From AAA164-E04 sp964342825 (GTDB lineage: Bacteria > Verrucomicrobiota > Verrucomicrobiia > Limisphaerales > AAA164-E04), in assembly GCA_964342825.1 (NCBI GenBank), contig CAYFHO010000005.1, positions 62,001-126,000 of the forward strand: a stretch of 64,000 nucleotides of DNA, written 5' to 3'. Position 1 is the first letter of the stretch. Each line of letters begins with the position of its first letter. This document shows positions 52,797 through 62,490 of this stretch, piece after piece. Under the pieces are notes generated by a model. The model did not search any database. It was not told the origin of the DNA and worked only from the letters and a program-made list of their open reading frames with translations. Made by a program: the position numbers and the translations under genes.

Positions 52797-55055
52797 TCAG
52801 TCCTGTATGCGTTGGATAGCCTTGTTGGCTTCATCTCTGACAAAGCGATATCGATCTCTGCGAGCTTCTTTCAGTTTAGGTAGAGCGGAAGCTGCATCCT
52901 TGCCTAAGCGACCCAATGCGCGACATCCAAAATGCCGCACCCCAGGATCTTCATGTTCGAGTGATTCAATGTAATCTCCAATAAACTCGATTTTGGACGG
53001 CATGAAACGAAGGGCTCCCAAAGCCAAGTCCTGATCCTCCGCATAATCCAGCCGGGCAATCAAGTTGGGAATGGCAGCAGCGGCATCCTCACGCATCGAT
53101 CCCATGGCTTTGAGGCTGGAGTGACGTATCATCGTGGACTCATCTTCAACAGCCTTGATCATGACCGGAAGCAAGGATTCCTTGTTTTCCTCGACAATGA
53201 TGTAACCAGCGAAGGCGGCCTGGCGAATGTCGTCATTGGAATTCTGCAAGTTGGCCTCAAACAAGGAAAGATACGGTGCGGCCGATTCCCCCATCCTTCC
53301 CAAGGCTTTTAAAACATTGAGGAGAACATCTTGCCCTCCATTTCGTGCCAACCAGTCCATTTGACGAATCGCTAAATTAGGAGCTTTTCCAATCGAACCA
53401 AGCGTCTGTATCGCAGCAAGTCTTACTTCACTTTCAGGATCAGCCAATAGCATTGCAACGGCTTCTGAGAGGTCATCTGCCTGATTCCCTGTGCTGGCGA
53501 TGGCGAGCAAGGCACTTTCTCTCATACCCGGGTCAGGATCACTCAAAAGGTCATCCAACTTATCGAGTTGATCTGCCGCAGCTTCAGGTGATTTCCTGAG
53601 GGAAGAGACGGCAGATTGTCTGACTTGCAAGCTTTGGTCGTTCAGGAGTGGTTCCACAAGAGGCGAAAGTTTGGAGGGTTTAATACCGACAGAAGTCAGA
53701 GCCTGAACCGCCGCGGACCTGATGTTCGGAGATTCATGACGGGTCATTCGAACAATACTTTCCTCAGCTTCGATGGCAGCAGACCCCATTTTGGCAAAGG
53801 CATCCATCACTGCCAAAATCTGCTGGGTATTATTTTGATCGAGTGATTCCTCGAGATTTGCAACGCCAATCATCCCATATTTGGAAAGCAAATCTGCCGT
53901 CCAATGTTCACTCGAGTAGGAATCCAACTTTTCTATATGATTTAGCAAAACCGGAATACCTTTCAGTCCAATTGCCACATAAGCATCTTTGAAGACTTGG
54001 GCATGATCCGATTCGGTAGAGTGTTGTTCGATCAAATTGAGAATGTTTTCGAGAGCGGGAGCCGCATCGGGACCAATATGCCCCAACAAATCAGCTGCAC
54101 GGGACTGGAGTTGGGGGTTTTTGGAATCCAGGAATTGGATGAGCATTGGTACCGATTGCTGGGATGGAAGTGATAGGATGGCGTTTGCAATGGATTGTTG
54201 AATCTCAGGATCTTCATGCGGGAAACGACTCTTTAGAAAAGCGAAAAATGATTCAGGGTGAGCCCCAATTTTGGCCAGAGCATCAACCCCTACTGCGAGA
54301 AGGTGGTTATTTCCCTCAGACTGGACTTGTTTCAACAAATTGGGAGCCGTATCCTGAGCGCGTGCCCCAGCTCTTCCCAATGCGGTGTAAACCGCTTCTC
54401 TCGTGCTTTCAGATTCGTGATGGATATTTTTGACGAGAAGCTGCAAGGCTGGTTCGGGCAGTGCACTCAAACTTTCCGACGCTATTTCTCGAACATCCTG
54501 GTCGCGATCTTCCAACAAACTGATCAATACCGGAGCTGTTTCGGCAGCAGCCTCGGGAATCCATTCCATGGCTTTAGCCGCCCCCGCACGCACACTTGAT
54601 CTCTGATTTTCGCAAGCTTTGATGAGAGGTTGCACAGCCGCTTCACCAATTTGCCCCAATGCATAAGCACTGCGATACCACTTGGCATTGACACTGGTTC
54701 GCCTCATTTCGCGCAGATCGTTGATTAATTCAGGAATGGCCGGTGCGGCATCCGGGCCCAGCCTGGCGAGTGCTGTCACAGAATGAAACCAGACCTGGTC
54801 TTGTGAATCTCCTAAAGCTTTGATCAGCGCAGGAACCGCTTCAACCACTTCAACGGAATCTCCGGCAAGTTCACTCAGATACATGGCGGCATCTCTTCGG
54901 ATGCGATTGTCTTCGTGATTCAAATCCTGAATCAGTTTCTGAACATCAGTTTCTTGAGCATTGGCAGCAGGAACAGATATGCACCAGGCCAGACTCAGGA
55001 GGAGAATCATCGGCAATGAATTTTGGATGACAGCAAATGTCTTATTGATCTTCAT
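52797..55055 (-). CDS. Exported HEAT-repeat protein
   Basis: A 752-residue protein. A signal peptide ends at ANAQ (residue ~34). The rest is a long series of HEAT/PBS-lyase-type repeats of ~30-38 residues, with repeated patterns such as SVEVVEAVPALIKALGD, DAAPAIPELINDL, GAAKAMEWIPEAAAETAPVL and DPGVRHFGCRALGRLGKDA. No enzyme domain is seen, so it is a scaffold or protein-binding solenoid, probably periplasmic. Similar exported HEAT proteins are abundant in this phylum. Confidence 0.87.
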   Translation of the reverse strand: MKINKTFAVIQNSLPMILLLSLAWCISVPAANAQETDVQKLIQDLNHEDNRIRRDAAMYLSELAGDSVEVVEAVPALIKALGDSQDQVWFHSVTALARLGPDAAPAIPELINDLREMRRTSVNAKWYRSAYALGQIGEAAVQPLIKACENQRSSVRAGAAKAMEWIPEAAAETAPVLISLLEDRDQDVREIASESLSALPEPALQLLVKNIHHESESTREAVYTALGRAGARAQDTAPNLLKQVQSEGNNHLLAVGVDALAKIGAHPESFFAFLKSRFPHEDPEIQQSIANAILSLPSQQSVPMLIQFLDSKNPQLQSRAADLLGHIGPDAAPALENILNLIEQHSTESDHAQVFKDAYVAIGLKGIPVLLNHIEKLDSYSSEHWTADLLSKYGMIGVANLEESLDQNNTQQILAVMDAFAKMGSAAIEAEESIVRMTRHESPNIRSAAVQALTSVGIKPSKLSPLVEPLLNDQSLQVRQSAVSSLRKSPEAAADQLDKLDDLLSDPDPGMRESALLAIASTGNQADDLSEAVAMLLADPESEVRLAAIQTLGSIGKAPNLAIRQMDWLARNGGQDVLLNVLKALGRMGESAAPYLSLFEANLQNSNDDIRQAAFAGYIIVEENKESLLPVMIKAVEDESTMIRHSSLKAMGSMREDAAAAIPNLIARLDYAEDQDLALGALRFMPSKIEFIGDYIESLEHEDPGVRHFGCRALGRLGKDAASALPKLKEARRDRYRFVRDEANKAIQRIQD

Positions 55056-55113
55056 GTGGATTTGATATTCGACGAAATGATTTCAGTCTCATTCAACCAA
55101 GGACTCATTGTTG

Positions 55114-55156
55114 AAACAAAAAGGCGGCTCCATTCCGTTCTGAATGGTAACCGCCT
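55114..55156 (-). terminator. Intrinsic terminator of the DUF1592-DUF1552 operon
   Basis: On the minus strand AGGCGG and CCATTC pair with GAATGG and CCGCCT around a 6-base loop, with a small internal bulge (3/2 bases), followed by TTTTTGTTT. It lies 43 bases after the DUF1552 stop codon. Confidence 0.85.
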
Positions 55157-55198
55157 GTGAAAGCCAGAAGCAGGTTCAGAGTCAGCGACAAAAATTGC

Positions 55199-56557
55199 TT
55201 AACCATTCAAGCCACGGAGTGTTCCGGTGCTGTCGCCAAATCGTTCCGCATCGACGCCCATCCCCTGAATCATGGAAAGCAGCAGATTCGCCATCGGAGT
55301 TTCAAATTCAAAACTGAGATGCCTTCCCGTCTTGATGAGGCCATTGCCTTTTCCTGCGACCATGATGGGCAGATTTTCATTGTTGTGACGGTTGCCATCG
55401 CTGATACCAGCTCCGTAAACAATCATGCTATGATCCAGCAAAGTTCCATCCCCTTCTGGAATGGATTTCATTTTTTGGATCATGTAGGCAGCCTGGCGTG
55501 CATGGAATTCGTTGATCTCACTGATTTTGGCCAATTTGACCGGGTCGTTCTGATGATGAGAAAGTGAGTGATGGCCTTCATTGACTCCGATGTGACGGTA
55601 ACTTCGATTACTGCCTTCATTGGCAAGCATGAAGGTTGCCACACGGGTGACGTCCGCCTGGAAAGAGAGAACCATGAGATCTCCCAGGAGTTTGATGTGT
55701 TCTTCGTAAGATGAAGGGATGCCTTCAGGAGCTTCAAACTCGGTTAGATAATCTGGGCGCTCCAATTTATCACGATCAGCACGTTCGATGCGTTGTTCGA
55801 TCTCACGAACGGCGGTCAAATACTCGTTCAGCTTTTGCTTGTCCTTGTAACTGGCTTTTTTCTCCAAGCGATGTGCGTCGTCTAAAACAAAATCAAGAAT
55901 GCTCTTTCTGAACAATTTCCGCCTGGCCTGAGATTCGGATTCTTCTGAGGCAATTTGATTTCCAAACAAACGCTCAAAAACGAGCTTCGGATTGACCTCT
56001 TTGGTCATGGGGGTTGAGGCATCCCGCCAGGAAATGTTGTTGGAATAAGCACAACTGTAACCGGAGTCACATTTTCCAGATTGCCTACCCGATTCGGCCC
56101 CAAGTTCCAATGAAGCAAACCTGGTTTGATGCCCTATGGATTTGGCGATGACCTGATCTACGGACACTCCCGCCCTGATTTCCGATCCTTCACTCTTGAG
56201 CGGTTGAACACCTGTCAAGAAAACGCCTGCCGATCGTGCATGGTCACCGGGGCCATCACCATTGGCGCGTCCTTTGTCGTGAGTCAGGCCACTGAGGATC
56301 AGCAGGTCCCGCTTCACGGGTTCAAATGAACTCAAGATCTTGGGTAAATCAAAGTGAGATCCCGTTGCGCTGGGTGTCCAGTCAGGCATGTGCATGCCAT
56401 TTGGAACGAACATAAATGCCATGCGAAGCGGATGCTCGGAGCCTGCGCTTGCCGCCAGTGACTTTAGCGGTGAAACCGATTCAAGGGTTGGCAAGGCAAG
56501 GGCGGTGCCCAGACCTCTGAGAAAATTTCTTCGTGTCAAAGATTGCATGTTTTTCAT
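55199..56557 (-). CDS. DUF1552 protein, Tat exported
   Basis: A 452-residue protein of unknown function. The twin-arginine signal is TRRNFLRG (R9, R10). The body matches DUF1552: MAFMFVPNGMHMPDWTPSAT, GLTHDKGRANGDGPGDHARS, SVDQVIAKSIG and MIVYGAGISDGNRHNNENLP. It belongs to the alkaline-phosphatase-like superfamily by the HGH/DGN pattern. It overlaps the DUF1592 gene by 4 bases, the standard partner order. The pair is thought to be a periplasmic redox or degradation unit in Planctomycetes and Verrucomicrobia, but the substrate is unknown. Confidence 0.9.
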   Translation of the reverse strand: MKNMQSLTRRNFLRGLGTALALPTLESVSPLKSLAASAGSEHPLRMAFMFVPNGMHMPDWTPSATGSHFDLPKILSSFEPVKRDLLILSGLTHDKGRANGDGPGDHARSAGVFLTGVQPLKSEGSEIRAGVSVDQVIAKSIGHQTRFASLELGAESGRQSGKCDSGYSCAYSNNISWRDASTPMTKEVNPKLVFERLFGNQIASEESESQARRKLFRKSILDFVLDDAHRLEKKASYKDKQKLNEYLTAVREIEQRIERADRDKLERPDYLTEFEAPEGIPSSYEEHIKLLGDLMVLSFQADVTRVATFMLANEGSNRSYRHIGVNEGHHSLSHHQNDPVKLAKISEINEFHARQAAYMIQKMKSIPEGDGTLLDHSMIVYGAGISDGNRHNNENLPIMVAGKGNGLIKTGRHLSFEFETPMANLLLSMIQGMGVDAERFGDSTGTLRGLNG

Positions 56558-58905
56558 AGTTCGTTGCCTTCCAGATTTCTCATTTGAAACGGTTTGCTCA
56601 GCACGACGGCTTTCACCAACGACTGAAACTTGAGGTGGTTTTCCTTCACTTCCTCAAAAATCGCTTCGGTGGTGCACTGATCATAATATTCTAAACCTCT
56701 CCCCAATGCAAAGGTCAACATTTTCTCGATGACCGAATGCACAAATGTATCCCTGTTCTTAAGTTCTGCAATGAGGTCTTTCGGGCCTTTGAATTCGGTG
56801 CCGTCCGGAAGTTTTCCAGCGGGATCAATGGGAAATCCTGAATCCAGATCTCGCCATTCACCGACAGCATTAAAATTCTCGAAAGCAAACCCAATGGGAT
56901 CCATTTTCTCGTGACAGGTGGCACAATCCGGTTTCATGCGATGCTGCTCCATGCGCTCACGCAAGGAACCGGACAAAGCAGCCTCCTTGCTCTCTTCCAG
57001 CATGGGAGCATCAGGTGGCGGTGGTGGAGGTGGCGTTCCGAGTATTTGCTCCAATATCCATTTTCCACGCAGAACTGGTGAGGTTCGAGTTGGATTGGAA
57101 GTCAATGTCAACACACTTCCCTGAGTCAACACTCCGCCCCGCTGACTGGCGGCATCCAGAGAAACTCGCTGAAATTCGTCTCCTTCCACTCCATCCATGC
57201 CATAATGACGGGCAAGGGTTTTGTTGAGATAAGTGAAGTCAGCATCAAGAAAATCTGTGAGACTGCGATTGGTCCGCATGATTTCAGCAAAAAACAATTC
57301 GCTTTCCCGACGCATGGCCTCTCTCAAGTCAGGGGTAAAGGATGGGTATTGAACCGGATCCGGGGTCACCGTGTCCAAACTCCTGAACTGCAGCCATTGG
57401 CCTGCAAAATTCGTCACCAAAGCATCAGACTTTGGATCCTGAATCATTCTTTCAACCTGATAATTCAAGACCTCGGGATCATGTAAACGTCCTTCATCCG
57501 CCAGGCTCAAAAGCTCATCATCCGGCATACTACTCCATAAAAAGTAGGACAACCTCGAGGCCAACTCATAATCGTTCAATGCTCGAGTGCCTTCACCTTC
57601 CTTGTTCACAGGATCAAGTTCCCAACGAAACAAGAAATAGGGAGAGGTCAGCACCGCCTGAACGGCTACCTGAATGGATTCCTCAAAACTCGCTCGTTGA
57701 TCAAGGGCGTATTGAACGAGTCCGGTCAGCCGATCCAACTCTGATTCGGTGGGGGGGCGTCGATAAGCCTTTTTGACAAAGGGTAATAAAATTTCCCTCG
57801 CATATTGTAGTTCTGAGCCAGGTTCGGGTTCTCCGGGTATGATTCGGGTGTGGGTGTGTGGCAATGGAGGTCTCTTTACATTCAGTGGTCCTTCAACCCT
57901 GACAAAATCCACGAATAGATTCCTGTCTCCATTGAGCTCAGCAACGGGATGATCCTGAACGTTGTAATTGTTGAGATACGCTAGCTTCAGCTCGAGGGAT
58001 CCCTTGGGTAAATTTGATTGAAGGGAGTAGAGTTTAGGGCGGTCAATGAAGGCATCCACGTCGATCACATGCTTTTCGCCATCCCCCAATTGAATTTCTA
58101 GCTTGGCATGATCGGGTCCTGCTTGTTGACCATAGGCACGAACAGATATCTTGTAGTCTCCAGATTGACTGATATTTATTTTTTGAGAAGCAGAACCTTC
58201 CCTGTAAAATCCCATCACCGGACCTTCAGCACGGATAATATCATCCTGCTTGGTGCTGAACTTCTCCGCCTGATATTGTGATGATGGCGGCCAGGCCGGC
58301 AATTCAGACAAGATAGCATTGGTGACCACGGATTCTGCCGCGTTGAGGTATTTTTCCATCAGGATCGGCGACAGGGAAAGGACATCACCGATGTTGTCAA
58401 AACCATAGCCGACTTCATCCAGAGGAAAATCCTCGGATGGGCGGAAATCAACCCCCATGAGGTCTCGAATGGTGTTGTCATACTCAGCCCGATTGAGACG
58501 CCGAATCGTCACTCGCCCCGGATTGGAGATTGCGTCACAGTCAAAACGATCCAGTTCTTTCTCGATCAAATCAATAATGCGCTCTCGATCCTCCATGGAG
58601 GGTTGCTCACTCTTGGAAGGAGGCATTTCATCTTCCAGGATCATGTCGCGAGTCAGTTCCCAGAGGTCACGATCCTTAAATATTTCGGTGTTGGCAGGAA
58701 GTTTTTCAAAGTCTACATCCGCCTTCTGCTTTTCATCGCCGTGGCATTCGTAGCAATATTGCTTCAGGAAGGGGACCAGTTCCTTTTGAAAAACGGATGG
58801 TTGAGCCCCGGTAGACTGCTCTGCCCAGAGCTCAGAGGGAAGAATCCCGCCAAACATCAACGCGATCACCAAATAGGTGCTGATCCTAAATTTTGTCTTA
58901 ACCAT
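56554..58905 (-). CDS. DUF1592-type cytochrome protein (DUF1587/1592/1588/1585)
   Basis: A ~783-residue exported protein. The ATG at 58905 is preferred to a GTG 11 codons upstream. The signal peptide ends near LWAEQ. An N-terminal CxxCH (YCYECHGDE) precedes DUF1587 (RRLNRAEYDNTIRDLMGVDF), a beta-domain with a carbohydrate-binding look (~200-340), DUF1592 (YFLFRWELDP, SRLSYFLWSSMPDDELL), DUF1588 with a run of seven prolines and DCATCHEKMDPIGFAFENF, and DUF1585 at the end. The two CxxCH sites are the haem candidates. It is first in the operon with DUF1552. Confidence 0.92.
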   Translation of the reverse strand: MVKTKFRISTYLVIALMFGGILPSELWAEQSTGAQPSVFQKELVPFLKQYCYECHGDEKQKADVDFEKLPANTEIFKDRDLWELTRDMILEDEMPPSKSEQPSMEDRERIIDLIEKELDRFDCDAISNPGRVTIRRLNRAEYDNTIRDLMGVDFRPSEDFPLDEVGYGFDNIGDVLSLSPILMEKYLNAAESVVTNAILSELPAWPPSSQYQAEKFSTKQDDIIRAEGPVMGFYREGSASQKINISQSGDYKISVRAYGQQAGPDHAKLEIQLGDGEKHVIDVDAFIDRPKLYSLQSNLPKGSLELKLAYLNNYNVQDHPVAELNGDRNLFVDFVRVEGPLNVKRPPLPHTHTRIIPGEPEPGSELQYAREILLPFVKKAYRRPPTESELDRLTGLVQYALDQRASFEESIQVAVQAVLTSPYFLFRWELDPVNKEGEGTRALNDYELASRLSYFLWSSMPDDELLSLADEGRLHDPEVLNYQVERMIQDPKSDALVTNFAGQWLQFRSLDTVTPDPVQYPSFTPDLREAMRRESELFFAEIMRTNRSLTDFLDADFTYLNKTLARHYGMDGVEGDEFQRVSLDAASQRGGVLTQGSVLTLTSNPTRTSPVLRGKWILEQILGTPPPPPPPDAPMLEESKEAALSGSLRERMEQHRMKPDCATCHEKMDPIGFAFENFNAVGEWRDLDSGFPIDPAGKLPDGTEFKGPKDLIAELKNRDTFVHSVIEKMLTFALGRGLEYYDQCTTEAIFEEVKENHLKFQSLVKAVVLSKPFQMRNLEGNEL

Positions 58906-59119
58906 GAAATTCTTTTGATAGTGGTACTCAAAGTGCACTCATCACACAAATAATACCTTAATCGACAAGTTTGGATTGGCAAGCCAACGAATTTATTCAG
59001 TTTTAGAGCAAAAAACAACGATTTGCCATTCTTGGGACTCAAGGTTGAGGTCACGATTACATTGCGCCCAGCTTTGAGTCTGGTATAAGCCTTTTGCCTG
59101 ATAGTTGGTTTAGATCTGT

Positions 59120-59665
59120 ATGAAATTCATCTTTAGTCATTTAATGACCGTCCTTTTGTTGTCTACCACAGCGAATGCCGGCCCACTACTTCCCTTGTCT
59201 GTTGAAGAGCTGACAAAGGCTGCCGACGTGGTGGTTCATGGAAAGGTACTCTCAAAAAAAGTACAGAAAGACACGTCGGGTCGTATCTACACGACTGTCA
59301 AAATTCAGGTTCACGACCTTTGGAAAGGCCAGGTGGAAAGTGAAGTTTTTGAAGTTGTTCATGGGGGCGGTATCTTGGGAAACAGAAAAGTGGCTGCCCC
59401 TTATCAGGTTCGATATGACATCCATGAAGAAGCGGTGGTCTTTTGCCGCCTGAACCATGAGGGCAAAGGAGTGACCATTGGTTTGCTGCAAGGAAAGTTT
59501 CAAGTGCAGGAAGCAGGCAAGTCCAAAACACGTTACGTGAGAAACCTCTTCCATGGAGGCCCACCTCCCGAGCCTGTAGGCCTCAAACCTCGTATCCGAA
59601 TGCCTCACCAACTCCCTTTAACGATCCAGTCCTTAAAAGAACAAGTAACCGGAGGTGAGAAATGA
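59120..59665 (+). CDS. Small secreted protein paired with a matrixin protease
   Basis: Not recognised. A 181-residue exported protein with a signal peptide ending at ANAGP (residue ~21). The mature part is beta-rich: EELTKAADVVVHGKVLSKKV, IYTTVKIQVHDLWKG, YDIHEEAVVFCRL. This ADVVVHGKV pattern occurs in secreted proteins of Acidobacteria and Verrucomicrobia. Its stop overlaps the start of the matrixin gene by 4 bases, so the two are translated together; it could be a pro-domain-like partner or inhibitor, which is an inference. Confidence 0.8.
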   Translation: MKFIFSHLMTVLLLSTTANAGPLLPLSVEELTKAADVVVHGKVLSKKVQKDTSGRIYTTVKIQVHDLWKGQVESEVFEVVHGGGILGNRKVAAPYQVRYDIHEEAVVFCRLNHEGKGVTIGLLQGKFQVQEAGKSKTRYVRNLFHGGPPPEPVGLKPRIRMPHQLPLTIQSLKEQVTGGEK

Positions 59666-61473
59666 AGATTGCGAAATCACACAAAACCATACTTTTCTCA
59701 TCCTGCTTTCTCTTTCTAACTTTTTTTATCGTTAAACTTGAAGGTTTTGTAAGCAGTTTCAACGAGAATGGATTTCCTCAACATTGGTTCAAACCAGAAT
59801 CAAGTATTTTCGTCAGTCAGAATGTAATCAACGCAGCCACCAGGACGGTGCGATATTATATTGATCAAGGTGCATTTTCTGAGGGAAATCGCGAGAATGA
59901 ACTTGAAGCCATTCGTTCGGCTTTTGATCAATGGGAACAAGTGCCGGGAGCCAATCTCCACTTTGAAGAGGTTGGGTTTATCGAAGGCACGCCCGAGGTA
60001 AACCTTTTTGATAACACCAACATGGTCTTCTGGGAGAAGAACTCCACCTTGGTAAATGGTGGACGTGACGATATCCGCGGCTCTCTTGGGCTCACATTTC
60101 GTGCCTTTTTCCCAGATTTCAATTTGGTGGAAGCGGACATGATATTTAACGGAGTAGAAAGAAGATGGTATACTGACTACGATGCAAATATCGTGCAATC
60201 TGTTTATGTCGAAGCCATTGCACTTCATGAAGTAGGGCACATGATCGGCTTGGAACACTCCACGATCGGAACTTCCACTATGATGTACCAGGCTCAACTT
60301 GGTATCAATTCGCAACTCAATCTGAGTCCGGACGACATCGCTTTCGTACAAACCCACTACCCTGCCGATGGAGTGCTGCAAGGCTTGGGAACCCTTCAGG
60401 GCCAGGTCACACGCAATGGAGAGGGTATCCATGGATCCGTGGTGGTGCTGGAAGACCTGGAAGGAAACGTGATTCGGGGAACCCTCAGTCGCACCAACAA
60501 TCAGGCCTGGAACAAGGGCTTTTATGAACTGACCGCTCTACAACCCGGCGATTATCAGGTGCGGGTTACCCCACTTGCTCCCGACAATGCGAATCAGTTT
60601 TTGATAAAGGGTAGAGTGATCGATCCCACCATTTATAGAGATTCACCCACCGATTTCATCCCAAGTGAAGCACACCCGGTGAGTATCAGCCCCGGATCCA
60701 CCACCATACAGAATATGGCTGTCCAGGCAGGAGAACCCGCTTTTCGGATCCATGGAATCCAACCACGGGTGCCGGACTTAAGTTTTCTCTCCATTGACCG
60801 GGCTCCCACACGCCTGAAGCAAGGAGACCAGAATGTCTTTGTGGGAATTTATGGTGTGGATTTGCCGGCAAACGCAAATTTCAGTCTGCGTGGAAGCGGC
60901 ATGACACTGGGATTAACACAGTATCGAGATGATATATTTGGAAATTCGGATGCCTGGTACATCCAGGTATCGGTCGACGAAGATGCAAGCCCAGGGTCAC
61001 GCTCATTTGAATTGCGCCACGGAGACCAGGTTGCCTTCGCAAATGGCTTTATTGAAATAGAAGCAAAGGAGCCTGACATTAACGGAGACGGATTGAATGA
61101 TCTTTTTCAAAGAATAAACTTCACTCGATGGACTGCTCCCTCAGCAGGTCCAGATAACGATGCGGATGGTGATGGATTTACAAATTCGCAGGAATATGAG
61201 GCAGGATCGGATCCCAACGACCCGGCTTCCACCCCTTTGACGGCAGTTTCACCTTTTTCTCTATTGAGCGTCGAAGTTTCGGCAGAAGGAGCCATGGTTA
61301 CATTCGAAAGCGAACCGGGAGCAAAGTATCAGCTCTTCAGCAAAAGAGACATTGTTGGTGATCCCTGGATACAACGTGGCGAAGCAATGATAGCCGAAGG
61401 TGAAACAACAGTGCTCACAGATCCTGATGCAGCTGGAGATTTTCGATTTTACCGAATTGAAACGGTCCCTTGA
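59662..61473 (+). CDS. Secreted matrixin-type (M10) zinc metalloprotease
   Basis: A 603-residue exported protease. An N-terminal hydrophobic segment (~9-24) serves as signal. The zinc site is ALHEVGHMIGLEHS with H189, E190, H193 and H199, and the Met-turn is TMMYQ (~206-210). A carboxypeptidase-regulatory/Ig-like domain follows (~250-340). Near residue 470-515 are calcium-binding type-3-like repeats (DINGDGLNDLF and DNDADGDGFTNSQEYEAG). The C-terminal ~85 residues form a beta domain ending in FRFYRIETVP, similar to the end of the LRR protein at 19261-21936. Confidence 0.9.
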   Translation: MKIAKSHKTILFSSCFLFLTFFIVKLEGFVSSFNENGFPQHWFKPESSIFVSQNVINAATRTVRYYIDQGAFSEGNRENELEAIRSAFDQWEQVPGANLHFEEVGFIEGTPEVNLFDNTNMVFWEKNSTLVNGGRDDIRGSLGLTFRAFFPDFNLVEADMIFNGVERRWYTDYDANIVQSVYVEAIALHEVGHMIGLEHSTIGTSTMMYQAQLGINSQLNLSPDDIAFVQTHYPADGVLQGLGTLQGQVTRNGEGIHGSVVVLEDLEGNVIRGTLSRTNNQAWNKGFYELTALQPGDYQVRVTPLAPDNANQFLIKGRVIDPTIYRDSPTDFIPSEAHPVSISPGSTTIQNMAVQAGEPAFRIHGIQPRVPDLSFLSIDRAPTRLKQGDQNVFVGIYGVDLPANANFSLRGSGMTLGLTQYRDDIFGNSDAWYIQVSVDEDASPGSRSFELRHGDQVAFANGFIEIEAKEPDINGDGLNDLFQRINFTRWTAPSAGPDNDADGDGFTNSQEYEAGSDPNDPASTPLTAVSPFSLLSVEVSAEGAMVTFESEPGAKYQLFSKRDIVGDPWIQRGEAMIAEGETTVLTDPDAAGDFRFYRIETVP

Positions 61474-61511
61474 TGATTCCTCAAAGGCCTTTCTGCTGGC
61501 AAGCAAGGAAG

Positions 61512-62474
61512 CTAATTGCGAAAATCTTTTCGAGTGGGGATGGGCGGTAAGGAGCGTGATCTAATTGGAGGAAGCGGCGGAACTTTTTTCACAACCTGCT
61601 TCCAAACCGCATGCTGTGAGGGCGGCATCTGCTTCCACCGTTCGGCATTAACCTTAAACAGAACACGCTCATTAGGAGTCATCTGTGCATATTTTTCAAG
61701 TGCTTCCAAACATTTTTGCCTGACCTCGGGGGAAAGCTTGTCCAACTGTTCAAGCCGTATCTGCACGGTGCGGCGTTGAGGCATGGGAACCTTCGCCAGA
61801 ACTCGCTGACGCTTCTCTTCGGCTAGAGTAAAGAACTCCTGGTAAGCCAGGAACATGGACCTACGTCGCGATGCGTCGAGCTGGCTCCAGGATAAGGAAT
61901 TCATGTCGGGACGACTTCCCGACTCCATGGATGCCTCCATCGCTTTTTTTCTTTCTTCAGGAGTCAAGGAAACCAGTCTTCCAAAATATCTCAAAACGGG
62001 AAGATGCGTCATGATGTCCGCTTGCATGGTCGTCGGCAAGGCATGCCAATCCTTGAGCCTGTTTTCAATCAGTCCTCGATCGGACTCTGGAATCTGAAGT
62101 AATTTGGTGGTCCTGTCTTCCTCAGGTGTTCTCAATATTAAAAGCAAGTACCAGTGCAGCTGGGCTTCCCGTAATTTTTGGTCTCGTTCCACCGGGTCCA
62201 TCTCACTGTATTCGCCCAGCTTACGTTCCCAAAATGCTCGAGTCGAAGCTGTGTGCTGATTGAGTATCTCTTGTCTTTCCTGCTCGGCAGCATTCAACAA
62301 GGTTCGCAAATGTTGAATTGGAGAATCTTTGACTTCAGGCAGAGCTGGTGGAGTTGATCTCAGGGAAGCCGTCCTTAGAGGAGGCAGGGAAGTCACCTCT
62401 TGACCGGTTATCACAACCCACCCCACGACCAGCAGGCTGGAAAGAATGATTGCAATGTTCCGGATTGGTTTCAT
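61512..62474 (-). CDS. DUF3106-like membrane-anchored protein
   Basis: A 320-residue protein starting at MKPIRNIA; the longer frame would overlap the upstream gene. One N-terminal membrane helix is followed by helical, Arg/Glu/Leu-rich units with repeated patterns (MDPVERDQKLREAQ, LTPEERKKAMEAS, LSPEVRQKCLEALEKYAQMT, MTPNERVLFKVNAERWKQMP), which resemble DUF3106. It ends with a Pro/Arg-rich tail. It is third in the ECF sigma operon and probably lies outside the cytoplasmic membrane. Its function is unknown. Confidence 0.8.
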   Translation of the reverse strand: MKPIRNIAIILSSLLVVGWVVITGQEVTSLPPLRTASLRSTPPALPEVKDSPIQHLRTLLNAAEQERQEILNQHTASTRAFWERKLGEYSEMDPVERDQKLREAQLHWYLLLILRTPEEDRTTKLLQIPESDRGLIENRLKDWHALPTTMQADIMTHLPVLRYFGRLVSLTPEERKKAMEASMESGSRPDMNSLSWSQLDASRRRSMFLAYQEFFTLAEEKRQRVLAKVPMPQRRTVQIRLEQLDKLSPEVRQKCLEALEKYAQMTPNERVLFKVNAERWKQMPPSQHAVWKQVVKKVPPLPPIRSRSLPPIPTRKDFRN

Positions 62475-62490
62475 GTTGATAAAAAATTGC

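Noticed and set aside
56998..57030. A seven-proline run in the DUF1592 protein as a sign of an unusual EF-P system
   Set aside because: Such proline runs are common at this place in the family and no EF-P modification genes are nearby; the aminomutase keeps lysine-mutase residues.
59800..60432. A 210-codon minus-strand frame inside the matrixin gene
   Set aside because: It is antisense to the zinc-site region of a well-supported protease and has no recognisable features.
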